From Mesodorylaimus sp. YZB2_4 (taxonomy: Eukaryota; Nematoda; Enoplea; Dorylaimida; Dorylaimidae), in contig JASANH010000838.1 in assembly GCA_030248295.1 (NCBI GenBank), positions 1,096,781-1,160,780 on the forward strand: a stretch of 64,000 nt of DNA, written 5' to 3'. This document shows, piece after piece, positions 35,893-48,176 of the stretch (positions within the stretch are counted from its first letter, which is position 1; the number at the start of each line of letters is the position of its first letter). Made by a program: the position numbers and the translations under genes. Under the pieces are notes generated by a model. The model worked only from the letters and a program-made list of their open reading frames with translations. It had not been told where the DNA came from and did no database searches.

Positions 35893-37861
35893 ATCGACAC
35901 AGCGCGCTAGAGACTATGCTCACGGCGACTTTCTTACTTTCCAAACCCTCAGGCTCAGCTGGCCGGCCGATTAAAGTTCAAGATTACGTGTCTCCGACAT
36001 ACTCGTATGTACAGCACAGATACTTGCAGCTGGCGATGAGAGGGCTTTTGCGAAATACAGCAGAATCACAAGAGCCGATCACGCACAATCTATTGACCTG
36101 TAACGCAATCGATCAATGTTGCCTTAATTGATCTTGATATTTGATCAGCACTCGTAGCAGTAGGTGGTTGCCTTTGTTGGTTGCTCAATACGTACTAACG
36201 TTATACTACCTCGAGGCTCTGGCACCTGCGAGTAGGAGACCTGGCTGGAGTAGGTATTTTTTGAGTCCCTCTCCGCTGCGCGCAGTATTTTCTTAAATGC
36301 ACGGCCATTTAGCCTTTACACGCGCTGCTGACCGCTTGGTCGACATTCTGGCCGATGCAGAAATCATATGCCGATCGCTAGTAAAACCGCGCAATCCTAT
36401 TCCTCATTGTGAGCAAAAGTATGAAACTATAAAACTTTTGCACCTCGTGACTTTATCAGCAACATTGGACCACTTTCGAACCACAATTTCTGTTCTGGCC
36501 ACGTTACAGCACTGCTGTGCTGTTTGGAGCTTCCAAAACACACACACTAGTCTGTATCCCTAACACTTGGCGGACAGCATGGTTCAGTACCATTGGTGAG
36601 TGCCATGCCCTCTACTACTGTATTCACCGCTCGTCCAATCGCTTGTCAATGGGTTTGTGTTCTTGGGAATTTCAGGCCGTGATACAGTATGAGGACCAGT
36701 TACTAGACCAAGATCACGGACACTCCATATTCGTTTCTTCTCATACCAGCGTCAATCTCTTCAAAGCTCGGAACAATGTCATATTGCCTAAAAGTATTCA
36801 GAACGTTCCTGTTGTGATCTCTGGCTCCGCTCTTTACAATTTCCCTGTCCCTAGGTTTTTGTTCTTATTCTAGGTTCGCACACTATGTATAGTCCTTCTA
36901 ATGAAGACCGTGGGACAGGGTCGAAACGTCCACTTCTTTGCTTTAATGTCGCTTCGGGTAAATATTTTATGGCTATGAGTACCACAGCGTACGTAAACTC
37001 GATGACAGTGGTCTACTGTCTCCGTGGCATCACATGCATAAAACCCCCTGTCTATAGATATATAGCACTCGGACACAGCTTGAGCACCACGTCCTCGTTG
37101 CATATGAGAACTAAGATCAATGCTGGCCGATGAATATGTGCCATATACAGTAGATATCTGCTGCCATGGCTTCGCCTAACTTCGGTATCGTGACCATGAA
37201 GTTGGTAAATGCGAATGTGCCCATTAGGAATGGTGCAGTTGATAAAGGTTGTAGGGATGGGCGAAGGGCCAGCATCAGCATCAGTCTTGATTGCAGTGCC
37301 AAATGTGCAACTTGTGAGCTCCTCTTTCTGCTTAAATTGACATCTTTGTCTTATTTAGGACAGCTGAAGACAGAGTCACCGACCCGGATTACCACGCGGA
37401 CGAGAGCAGGTCGGATATTCATTGTCTTTTCATCGAGGTAGTGTACACCTGCACTGACGACCCTACGCAAGATATTGGGGGATCACTGGAGCGGTTAAAA
37501 GGAAAAAAGTGAGAGCAAATATATCTTTGACCAGTTTCGTGACCTAGTCCAGCTTTTCCGTGAGTAAACTACGAGCAGATTGGGACATGGGCTGTTATCG
37601 GTTACTAGCTTATGCACAGCATACAGGGTACCATGAGTGAACGAAATCATGAGTGCGGGCAATGTTGAGAAAGACTGTGCCAAAAAAAAGATGCTAAGCG
37701 CATGCGATAGGTCCAGAGGTAGTGTCTCTAGTGCATCAACAACAAGTTTCCTATTCTGGTACAGGCAGATCTCTAGCAGGTGCCACTGTGCGTCCGTATG
37801 CAAAGGTAGCTGGGTATCTATAGCTAGGTACCCGTGTCCCAAACTCCTCGAAGTTTGGTAT

Positions 37862-38225
37862 CCTCGATTTTTGTGGGTTAAGTCCCGCGCCGCCCCAGTT
37901 CCCCACGGGACAACCAACCCGTTTCGCCTATAGCCAGCCAGCAGGCCAGCAGTAATGTTATGATAAGCGAGGCCGTGAGGTAACTAGCTCCCACGGCAGC
38001 TTCCCTTTGTGCGTCTCTACTGGGAGCACTCCGCATAAGGTTATCCTGTGCCAGCACCAGCGTCTCAGTAGGGGTAACACCTTCCCAAATAATGTTCGAG
38101 AACCAGTTTCCTGATTCTCTACTGGTTTCCACTCTGACGATAAGATCGGGCTCTAAACTGCCGTCCTCAGCCGGAACAGAACTGCTACTTCCGGGTCAGG
38201 GTTGCTGGCCCAAGCAATGGGGAAC
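37862..38225 (-). repeat. Dispersed repeat, same family as 52537-53016
   Basis: It shares long matching blocks with the copy near 52.5-53.0 kb: GCCGCCCCAGTTCC, ATAAGCGAGGCCGTGAGG and GGTTGCTGGCCCAAGCAATGG. The tRNA-like A-box end is missing here, so this copy is truncated at its 5' end (minus-strand orientation). Confidence 0.7.
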
Positions 38226-38624
38226 GATGTCTTAAAAGCATCGTTCATTGTGGAGCGACCGATTTCACTTTTTGATGATGTTTCCGGTCACGGGGGAAAG
38301 AACCACGGCAAATCTAACAATCCAGTAAAATACGGCAGTAAAAATTCTTCCGTGAAAGAATACCCCTCGAGAAAGGGATAGATGGATTCTTCGGAATCCT
38401 ATTTGGATTATCTATTCCTATGCCTCCTCGGGACTTGAAAGTCTGAGCTCTATCGGCCTGCACGAGTAGGTCTGATGGCGATTGCAGGCTTTACCGCCAA
38501 ATTCGCGTCTCAGACTGGATTGCTGGTAGACTGAAAGTGGTGCTGGGCGAAAGGATACTATTGGTCAGCTGCTTGTGGCGGAGTGGTGTGATGGAGCTGA
38601 TCCCTGGCCAGTAATAGCAGGGGT

Positions 38625-38690
38625 GTTGGGGTATAAGCTCTTGGGGTATAACTCTTAAGGTATATCTTGGGGTATATGGTGGGGTATATC
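38625..38690. repeat. Short GGGGTATA-rich tandem array
   Basis: Five to six degenerate copies of a TTGGGGTATA(A/T) unit spaced 12-18 bp apart. Confidence 0.6.
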
Positions 38691-38699
38691 ATCATCTTT

Positions 38700-38816
38700 C
38701 TCAACATTCGTCTGGTCGAGGGAGAGCCCTTGCTCCCCCTGAACCAATCATTTTTATCGATAGAGCCCCTGACTGACCAGCGGCCAATTGAGCCACCGCG
38801 GCTCCTGAAGAATCCT
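38700..38816 (-). repeat. Partial tRNA-derived SINE-like copy
   Basis: The minus strand reads GCCGCGGTGGCTCAATTGG at its 5' end. TGGCTCAATTGG matches the RNA polymerase III A-box consensus. A weak B-box-like TGGTTCAGGGG follows. The head is shared with the fuller copy ending at 53016. Confidence 0.55.
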
Positions 38817-39465
38817 CGAAGTTGCTCTAGCGTCTAAGAAGTTTTGCCGTTATGACCGCCATCCTTGCAGAAGAATCTATCGATAGAAAGGTTGGCCAGA
38901 TTTTGCGATAGCAACAAATTTTAATGAACCATTTTGATTCCTATGTGTACTCTATGCGATATCCATACGCAAGAGGAGCATGCTGCAGACGTGCACATAC
39001 AGTAGGAACTATCTGTGTTCCTATCCTTGGTGGACGCTTATCATCTAAGAAAACCTGTTCTCACCCGTGCAGGAACTCACCCTAGTTTTGGCATCATCTT
39101 TCTCAACATGGTCGCATACTCATGTCGCCTCTCCGCTACACTGGCTTCACCCAGCTCGGTTTTTCAGCAAAAATGTTAGGAAAATCTATGTAATGCCTCC
39201 TTTTCGAAATGTTGATATTTTCTTCCTTTTTAGCGTACATAGTAAAAAGTCCGAGTCTCTCGCAAAAAAGTGTAGCAGATACAAAGAACCCTCAATATCA
39301 GACCTTTTGACGCCTAGATGGACGTTTAGTATGCGATGCCCATGTGCCCGAAATAGACCTGCTTTACTGGTGGATTTCTAGCGAAGCTTGCACCGAAAGG
39401 AGACGCTACAAGAAGGCGCAGAATGAAGTCAGGTACGCTAGATCACAGAAGCTTTTGGTGTTTCC

Positions 39466-39641
39466 TCATGTTCATGTTCATGTTCATGTTTTACCACATC
39501 ACCAAACGCTTATGCGCACTCGAGGGTGAAGGGACACATTTTACACGAAATGATTTACCAGCCCGCGAGTCGAACACTCGCCCGTAACTGCGCACCTGGC
39601 GTGAGAGGCAGACGCCTAACCCACCAGGCCGCGAGGCCGGT
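39466..39641 (-). repeat. tRNA-Gly-like SINE, minus copy of an inverted pair
   Basis: The minus strand carries the same approximately 170-bp element as 39835-40004, with a tRNA-like head and a (TGTTCA/TGAACA)n tail. Only a handful of substitutions separate the copies. Confidence 0.8.
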
Positions 39642-39834
39642 CCTTCAAGGTGCCAGACAAATTTTGATTCAAGGGAGATAACACGATTGATCATTTTCAC
39701 ATGCTAAAAACACAAAAGCAAACTCATTGCCAGTTCTGAACTTCCGAACTTCCGAACTTCTGAACTTCTGGACAGTGAATTTGTGCCTAGTTTTAAAATA
39801 AATTCCTTGACTTTGGGATCGCGACTATGACCTC

Positions 39835-40004
39835 GCCGGCCTCGTGGCCTGGTGGGTTAGGCGTCTGCCTCCCACGCCAGGTGCGCAGTTACGGGCGAGT
39901 GTTCGACTCGCGGGCCGGTAAATCATTTCGTGTAAAATGTGTCCCTTCACCCTCGAGTGCGCATAAGCGTTTGGTGATGTGGTAAAACATGAACATGAAC
40001 ATGA
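39835..40004 (+). repeat. tRNA-Gly-like SINE, plus copy of an inverted pair
   Basis: The head (39835-39919) folds like a tRNA. The acceptor strands are GCCGGCC and GGCCGGT. A perfect T-arm is GCGAG-TGTTCGA-CTCGC, with B box GTTCGACTC. The A box is TGGTGGGTTAGG. The anticodon loop region CCTCCCACG resembles tRNA-Gly(CCC), but the anticodon stem is broken and the variable region is long. A unique body and a short (ATGAAC)n tail follow. This is the layout of a tRNA-derived SINE; a functional tRNA is unlikely. Confidence 0.8.
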
Positions 40005-41013
40005 TGACGCTGCCAAATGAATTTGTATGCTTACTCGTTAGCGGAGCTCGTAGTGGTGTTAACGTGACGAGGAAGGTGGAAAAGGATTACTCAAGCCACT
40101 CGTTCCCTCAGCTGGTACAGGGAGTGGAAACATGGTTTTACCATGCCATTTTAGCCACCTCGATGAGTTGCCTTGGTTTGCTTGTTATGCTCATGCGATG
40201 CGTACGGACAGTGACACGCAAACAATGCTGATGATATGCGTCATAGGCAAGACTTGGGCCTCACGGAAAATATTTCTTGGAATTTCTCTTTCATTATCAG
40301 CAGAGCAACGCTGAAACCAAGCCGGCGTTTGATGACTCTCATAGCATTGGCCTTTTCTTATTCATACGATCCAGATGGCTCATTGTCACGTAGATGGTTG
40401 TGCTCTATTGCGTCTGATGAGCGCACTTGTCTCGACTCTAGCTTCGTCATTTTCCTATTGTCGGCTGTTTGGTTTTGTCATTTGAGATCATTGCCTGTCA
40501 GACCGGAAAAAGCGCACTTATCACGAACAGAGTGGGAGTACAGTAGGTGCCATAAACATCGCCCATAAGGAAGGGCTTTTTTTCACATGAATGCTCACTG
40601 AGGGCATAAAAACTCAAAAGCACACTTGTGGAACCCGAGCTCTCTTTCAGTTTGTGAGATATTTTAGAAGCGAGCCACTATGTTTAAAGTTGACATATCC
40701 AAAAACGGAAGGCCTGGGGGACCGGTTTTGTAATTTCGATCATGTGCATGGGCTGCTCGCCATTTACGCGGATACATAAGCCGGCTTGGGTTCTATGCTT
40801 GTGTCTCTCCCTTTCTGATAACACCCACCCAAATCAGGTTTCTACTTGCATTCTCATCGATTATCGATTTGATCATGACATTTGGTAGGCTCTCTCTGCC
40901 GAAGGCGCACTGTGCTTAATGTGGTTTATGTGCGATTGGTAGGTGCCCCCGTAACTAATTAGTTTGAGGCGGTCATTTACGTCATGATCGAACCAGCGTT
41001 ACGCTTACTTTAT

Positions 41014-41031
41014 CCCCCCCCCCCCCCCCCC
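41014..41031. repeat. Poly-C run of 18
   Basis: Eighteen consecutive C on the plus strand; length is prone to sequencing error. Confidence 0.8.
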
Positions 41032-42024
41032 AAGCTCTGCCGGTGCCTGCCCGGCTTGGATTACTGGCCGTTCAGCATTCTTGCCGCTCTGACGAGACTG
41101 GGTAGAGAGAGGTGAGGACTCGTCTCTAGGTGGAGCTCGCGCCAGTTTGGTACTCGCTGTACTCTCATGTTTGCTACTCCGACGAGTAGTCATTAGGCGA
41201 GGGAGGCGAGGTCAGGTTCTGATGAAGTGAGAAAATAACTTGTGTGCTTCTCTGATTTTCCAAGTTCGGTTCATTCTTTTCATACTCAGCCTAGTCGGGT
41301 GCAATGGTCTGTGCCTTCGCTTCGATCACTTTGGAGTACACTTTGTAGTTGTATTTACTACTTGGCGGGGTAAGAATATTGGCTGGCTTCCTATCCACCA
41401 TTCTTGTAGTTCAGCTATCGTCTGCGAAGTCGATCGTGCATGATCGATCGTCTCCTGAGGCTGTCCAATTACTTGAATTCGATCAATGTTATGTAATTGC
41501 CAAGGGGACCCTGGAGGCCATCCGCTTGGCACTCGCCTTCTGCGCAGGTTTAAGCCATGCCTTATAGTCGGTCAATGTAGGTCTTGATCGTTCCCTGTGA
41601 GGCACATCATTGGGTGGGTAGTGTTCGATAGCGGCGCACTGTATAAAGGGGCCGTTTTATGGGCTCTAGGCGAAAGAACGCGGGATGGATTAGGCGAAGC
41701 TAACCCTGGCTGAGCAGCCAAGCGTGTCTATGAATTCCGATTCCTTGCTATGCATCAGCTGAACGGAAAACGATCGGTCGTAAGCATTCTCCGTTTGCTA
41801 ATTATTTTCTGGCCTAAGATTCTTTAGAAGTTACGCGTGCGCTGTCTGCGATAAGGTGTCATTGCGGACAACGACCGAGCTGCGCTTCATTAAAATTACC
41901 TCTCCAGTTACGACTATGAAAATCCTAGTTTGACGTTTTGTGTTAGGCAAAAAGAGAATAACGGATCTCGTGCTTGTCTTATCCTTAGATTACGCTCTAG
42001 TCCCGCCTCATTCTTCCGCTCGAC

Positions 42025-43569
42025 ATGACATCGTTCGAGTATTCCGAGCACGCGCTCGCACCTAGCGAGATCGTGGACATTGACAGCGACTCGGACAGTT
42101 CGACCGGTATAGATGACCCCCTGGTGGTTATGCTAAACAACTACATGGAGATCAGCTGTGGTATCGCCTGGACAATGTTGGCCCTGTGCGGATTGGGCAT
42201 CGTGTCCAATACCATGTCCATTTTCGTCTACACTCATCCCAGCATGCGACGAGCACCGATCAACGTCCTTCTGATTGGGTTGAGTGTCATTGATCTGTGC
42301 TTATCGTTCTTATCGATACCTGCCTTTGTTATTCCCGGTTTATACGCCTCCTACCAAGGACCCATTCTGAATACCCTCATGGTAAGATAATCGAACGCTA
42401 CAGTACGTTGGGTGATCACTAAGAACTGCTGGTTTATTTTAGTGTTACTCGTCGGTCTACGTCTACCCATTGACGTCCATGACACATACAGCCAGCGTCT
42501 GGACCTTCGTAAGTCTCTTCCTTCTAAGATGCCCATATTTTTCACGCCTTTTTCCGTTCAGGTCGTTATCGCAGTGGAACGATGGCAGGCCGTTTGCGGG
42601 GGTAATGGAGTGGGGAATGCTACGGCCTCAAGTAGACATCAGACACTGCTTCGTCGCCAAAGATGGCGTTCATCAGCTTACGCCCTGGCTGCCGTATGCT
42701 TCATCTCGTTCGCGTACAATTTCGTGAGATTTTTTGAGTTTCGGTTAGTCTACCAAGTAGAAGAGGAAGAGACTCCGGGCGATAACGGCACCGTGTGGAC
42801 GACCACACAGACCATGGGTCTGATTGTGGCTCCTCTTCTCAAGAATTCAACAGTCTATCCGGCTTACATGAGTGTGTATTACGTTGGTCTATTCTTGATC
42901 AGCCACTTCACGGCTCCTTTCATCGCCCTGCTCATTGTGAATGGGCTCACATTACGAGCTGTCTATGTGGCTCGACAACGCCGACGACGTCTGTTAACTC
43001 GGAGAGAACGAAAGGAGCACAGGACCACTTGGATGATGATCACAATTGTAGTCACATTCATAGTTTGCTACACTCTCTTGTTCACATTGAACATAATCGA
43101 AGCTGTCGATGCCGATTGGTTCTATAGGGAGGATAACAAAATGACTTCGTACGCCTTGAATGACATATCCAACATGTTGGTCGTGGTCAACTCGGCCACA
43201 ACTGCATTCATTTATTTCATTTTTAATCGCAACTATCGCGAACTGTGCATGACCCTGATGGCCAAGAAGTTCGGCTGTTGTTGGTGCTGCTGTCAAAGAA
43301 TGCGCAATCATTTTTATGAAAGAGGCGATCAGATCGATAGCAGGCGTCGATCAACACACGCCACTCTGCCCGATGCCCATGAGTTATCCGATGCCACACT
43401 ATGCGCCATAGCAGCAGAAGAGGATGGAGTGGGAGTGAGGAGCTCCCTTTTGTATGGACTGGTGAAACCTAATGCATCGCCGCAACTTTCGGTGACGAGT
43501 AGTAGCTTCCAGCAGAACAATAACAATAACTTTGCGTTGAGCTTGAGTTATACGAAAAGTGATATTTGA
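42025..43569 (+). CDS. Class A GPCR, FMRFamide-receptor-like
   Basis: This is a plasma-membrane receptor, probably for a neuropeptide, coupling to G proteins. Exons: 42025-42381, 42443-42508, 42562-43569; 476 residues. The N-terminus is acidic and unsignalled. TM1 starts near GIAWTMLALCGLGIVSNTMS (the conserved Asn is in VSN). TM2 has LIGLSVIDLCLSF, and the TM3 end has VVIAVERW, where ERW replaces the DRY box. TM5 includes FIALLIVNGLTLRAV, TM6 ITIVVTFIVCYTLLFTLNII, and TM7 NMLVVVNSATTAFIYFIFN, with the NPxxY position read as NSATTAFIY. The third loop is basic (RQRRRRLLTRRERK) and a Cys cluster (CCWCCC) after TM7 may be palmitoylated. The overall pattern resembles FMRFamide and related peptide receptors of protostomes. 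The ligand cannot be assigned from sequence. Confidence 0.85.
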
Positions 43570-45460
43570 TTGTGCTCTGTACCATGTACAGTACACTTTA
43601 TCAAAGGGTTTTGTTGGCCACTACTAGAGTTTACGATGTTAGCTTTGGCACAAACATGGCAACACAGTGAACGCGGTCTGAATTCCTCCAGCCCTGATTT
43701 GCATTGTTGAAAAACGGACATTGGCATTTAGAAATGTGAACTCATTTCGAATAGCTTTTCGCGATTCTCAAAGAAAGAAACAACAAAGACCCGAATGTAT
43801 TTGAGATCATGGTTTAGGCATGTAAGGGATGTGTGGGGGTGAAATTAGAAGTGCGCTTGGCTTCAGTTCTAGTCCGAAGATGGAGGATCGACCTACATAC
43901 CCAGCCAAAATTAGTTTTTGTATTCCCCGTCCTTCTGCTAGAGTCGTTACGGAACCATCGATTTGTGCGAGTGTATATTATCCAAGCTGTATGTAAAAAC
44001 GGTTGCCCTTGGGGTGCCGAACTGCACATCCCCGGGCTCTAGGGTAGCCTAGTGCGAGATCACATTACGCGAAGCTGTTGATATGAAAACTGAATGACGC
44101 ATGTTCTATTCGCAAGGCCTCTTATGAACTATATCAACATGGGCAAACCAGCAGCAGTGCTTCGAGGAGGGTGGAAAGCATAGGTTTTGAAAAGGTGAAA
44201 AAATATTGCTCAGACATATCAAGTGTATTTGCGTCATAGGGTGCTATCCCAGATTTGGAACGGGGCGATAAATGAATCAGCCGGAAGGCATCATACGCTA
44301 AGTTAGACAAGCGCCACGTACACAACTCCTGCTCTAAGCAAAATGATACAACATAAGACTAAGCGGGAGCGTCAGTTGAGTAAAAGTTGACTTTTGTTTC
44401 ATCCATCACTCGCAAGACGAATAGTTAAGTTAAAGTTTTTTAAAAGCTTTACAGCTCTTTAGTATATTTGCTTCCTAGGTTTTATATGCATTTCTTGTGG
44501 AAGAAAACCGGCTAAGCATGCACTCGACAAGAACCGTCAAAAGGGAGACTATTTCAAGAGAGAACAAAAAACCTCGAAAGCATGCATCGCTAACTGACGA
44601 GCGATCCCATTTCAGCCAGGCCTGTGTTGAAGCAAGTTCAGTGCCTCCTTCGTTTTCATTCCGGTCGTAATCCATCGTCGACGAAACTGCCATTCGAACT
44701 TACTTCAACAGACCAATGCCAATCTGGTTTCATCACCTCGATTCTCGGCTTATGTAACATAACATAACAAGTAAGTCAGAACAACTCTTCTAGAAAGTGG
44801 CTGTACACAAACTGGAGCGCCTTATGCATGCAAAATGTGTAAATCGAACTTTTTGTCCTCTTGATTTGCTTATCAATGATTCTAGTGACTTCGACTTTGA
44901 CGGCGTGAGCCGTGTTGTCCTGTCTTGCGCATATTCGGTTGCGTCCTTGTCGCCAAGCAACAACGGATGTTCAAAGGCGTCGGGAAATCCGAAGAGAGAT
45001 ACTTTCCATGCCGCTCGGACTCGTTGGCGGAAGGTGGCGTGTCATTTAGCTATAGAAGGCAGTCAGGTGAATTCATGGCCTTGCCAATATTGGCAGTCTC
45101 GACCTTGTCTACTTAGCTGGCACCTAGTCCTAGTTCGCAGCAACCAGGTGCTCGAGTGGAAGACAGCTTTTGCGGCAGTTATGTAGGTGCGAGCGTACTT
45201 TTAAAACGGTATTTTGTTCGTTACGTGGAAATCAATGCTTTCTCGTTGCTCAAAATGGACCTACGTATTTGAGTAACTCAGCAAGGAGTAGGGAAATTGC
45301 GGAAAGCCTTCCCCCTATGTCCTCTTTGGGTGTTAGAACAGGATTTGCTGCTTGGTTGTGAAAGGAGACGGGAGGGCAATTGGTGGGGAGAGTTTCGAGC
45401 TTGCTATTACTCACATCTTGGACGTTGCAGTGACGAGATTCTGATGCGCTATTATCAAAT
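43570..45460. other. Intergenic region between GPCR and AGBL4
   Basis: About 1.9 kb. An open stretch at about 44890-45116 is locally codon-like but has no ATG in good position, no homology and no splice partner. No feature is supported. Confidence 0.4.
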
Positions 45461-47851
45461 ATGTACAATAGACAAGACGACGGGTCGTGTAGCGGGCCAG
45501 AAGCTGAGTCCAATTCAGACATCGAACCAAATACGACGGGAGGAAATGTAAGCAAGCAACTGGTGCTGCCTCCTGGTTGCAAAGACCAACCTGCTAAAGG
45601 CCATTTGATTTTTGATGCTAGCTTCGAATCAGGTAAGTGTTCCTTCTGTAAAAGATGTTTTATTCTCATGTTTTAATGCGTAGGAAATCTGGGCCGGGTC
45701 GATTGCGTGTCTGACTGCGAGTACGATCTCTTTATTCGTTCCGACACAAACAGCCCGCGGCATCGAGTGTGGTTTTACTTCAGTGTGGAGAACGTACGAG
45801 CAGAGCAGGTACGAGGAAGTAGTTTCAGAAGCCATAAGAGACTTGGGGGATAGCATCTCATCATTTCATTTCAGAAAGTGGTCTTCAACGTGGTGAACTT
45901 CAGCAAAACACGATGCTTGTTCCGTGACGGCATGGCGCCAGTTGTCAAGTCGACTAGTCGTCCCCGCTGGTACGTTCCTTCATCCTCACCACCTCAGCTG
46001 TCTTCTTGATGTAAGGTCGCAAGCAATTAAGTCGATCGTTTGACTTCCTTTTATCCAGGCAGCGTATTCCATCCCGCCATGCCCACTTTGACAAATCAGC
46101 TGTCCATAATGATCAATACGTCATGTCGTTTGCTTTCGCGTTCGATCGCGAAGATGACGCCTACTACTTTGCTTACTGCTTTCCATACACGTATACGCAG
46201 TTGCAAAGACATCTGTCAAGCTTAGAAGACAGGCAAATGCCTTACTTTAAACGCGAGCTTTTGGCATCGAGCGAGGTAAGAAAACGTTTCCCGTGCAAAC
46301 TGGCGGCCAAATATTTTGTTTATTTAGCAAGGGAGACGCCTAGATTTGATCACCATCACAGATCAGATGAATTTGGTCTCGAATAAAATTCAAAGGGTCA
46401 TATTCATCGCGTCGAGGGTTCACTCTGGCGAATCGCCTGCCTCTTTCGTGTGCCAAGGTGAGTGTCCGAGTGGATAGGACTCGACGATGACGGCAAGTTA
46501 GGTGCATCCTTTTTTAGGACTTATCGATTTCCTAGTCAGCCATAACTCTGTGGCAATAGGTCTTCGGCAGAGCTTTGTGTTCAAGATTATACCCATGCTG
46601 AATCCGGACGGGGTTTACGTGGGCAATGGAAGGTGGGTGCATGCTTCTGCATTGCACAGTTCTGGTTTACGAGCCGAATTCTCTTTAGATGTTCTTCATT
46701 GGGCTCGGACTTGAACCGAAGTTGGGATCAGCCCTGCAAGGAAACCCAACCAACCATATATGCTGCTAAGAAACTGCTTCAAGAATACAGACAGAGTCAG
46801 GTAGGAGTGCGATAGATGACCTACAGCCTTAGCTGAGCCTGAGCTGTGACTTTTCAGAGAGTACGACTGGACTTCTTTCTGGACTTGCATAGCCACTCAC
46901 AGCAGCTTAACTCTTTCTTATACGGCAATATATTCTGCAACGATCCAATACGTTCAGAACGTCAGGCATTGCTTCCAACGCTGCTATCGGAGATAGCAGT
47001 CGATTATTCCCTCGATCATACCCAGTTCAATAAGGATCCCGCTAAGGCGGGTACTGCCAGAAGGTACGCCTACGTGTAATTGGTGTGGTGTATGTTTTGC
47101 AGCAATGCCCAACAATAAGTACAACACGTACAGTAGTAACTACCTACTGTACGTAAATAGAAAGGATCTGCTTTAGGCCCAAGTCGACCGTGTGGCTGGG
47201 TTGAGTGGGCAAAACCTCCTGATGAGAACGACATGAAACCAGAAGCATATACAGAACTTACAATGGCTGGGTCTTAGTTTCCCATTTCACCTCTCAGGAC
47301 TGCTTTAGGGTCGTCGCAACCATCTTCAATGGCCAGCCCATGTGCTACACCCTCGAAGTGTCCGTGTTCGGTTATGTTCGCAAAGAAGAGTCTTCTGAAA
47401 TAGTTGCTTACAACGAAGAGTCCTGTAAGTTGAGCTGACCCGCTCAGATCTCTATCATGATAGGTCATGGTATAGGAACTCACAATCTGATAAAAGATGG
47501 GTTCTTACACTTTCAGATAAGAAACTCGGGGAGGACCTTGCTTACGCCTTCCACCAGTTTCTGGACGTTGAGCGAGAAGTTCGGACAGTGCAAATGAGAC
47601 CACTTCATCTATTTCTTGGCAGACCAACGTCCACCATGTCATCACCTCCTGCAATACCAAAGCAAATATTGCCTTCTGTTCCGGCCAAACCTTCCATGAA
47701 GGGTTTAGAATGCAAGAGATCCCCGTGGGCCAATCCAAGAAAGACTTCAAATCCTGTCGAAACGGGCAAGTGGGATAAACATGGGTTATATGGACGGAAT
47801 GAATACGATATTTTGCAAGAAAGAAGTGATATGACCATTGAAGAGACTTAG
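45461..47851 (+). CDS. Agbl4: Cytosolic carboxypeptidase 6 (AGBL4-like), M14 deglutamylase
   Basis: CCP6-type enzymes remove glutamates from tubulin and other polyglutamylated proteins in the cytosol. Ten exons: 45461-45632, 45684-45808, 45875-45969, 46059-46275, 46328-46457, 46518-46632, 46689-46800, 46858-47063, 47309-47424, 47517-47851. The N-terminal beta domain runs from [19 protein letters not shown] to [18 protein letters not shown], a stretch typical of AGBL4. The zinc site is RVHSGES (His and Glu) plus DLHSHS. The substrate-binding Arg is in GSDLNRSW. The catalytic Glu is in [10 protein letters not shown]. All are present, so the enzyme should be active. The C-terminal 100 or so residues are basic and Pro-rich without known domains. 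The intron before exon 9 (245 nt) contains a perfect 11-bp hairpin. Confidence 0.93.
47126..47154. repeat. Perfect intronic hairpin
   Basis: ACGTACAGTAG, a 7-nt loop TAACTAC, then CTACTGTACGT: an 11-bp perfect stem within an AGBL4 intron. Confidence 0.7.
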
Positions 47852-48176
47852 ATAAAAGCATTTCGTTTTTTAGTTTTGTCAGTTAAACTTCTCTGAGAGA
47901 AGGTTTGTATTGTAGGTTTGATAGTGCATATATTTATTTTGAGGCGTTTCGAACAAAATCCTATGGCGTTTATACTTTTTTTTACCACGGTGAGCTGTAA
48001 AGACAACGCACTTCACGCGCGACTATAGAAGTAGTCAAATTCGAATTGCCGCGCTCCTGGAAAATTCTTGCTGCCTATACCAAACAAACACAGCTATGCC
48101 ACGTTCGGCTGTCACTACTTGCCGACTTCTATTCTGTTGATGGCACAAGAAACATCACTTCCATATTGAGTATACT

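Larger units (their letters stand above)
35180..42024. other. Gene-poor, repeat-rich region
   Basis: Nearly 7 kb with no ORF that I can support as a gene. All open frames are short, lack homology and have no splice partners. The region instead contains minisatellites, copies of two SINE-like families and homopolymer runs, listed separately. The right end must include the GPCR promoter. Confidence 0.5.

Noticed and set aside
39835-39919. A functional tRNA-Gly(CCC) gene
   Set aside because: The anticodon stem is broken, the variable region is too long, and the unit is repeated with a shared non-tRNA body and tail, so it is a SINE head.
44797-45186. Plus-strand ORF between GPCR and AGBL4
   Set aside because: No ATG in good context, no homology, no splice partners; AGBL4 already has a family-like N-terminus at 45461.
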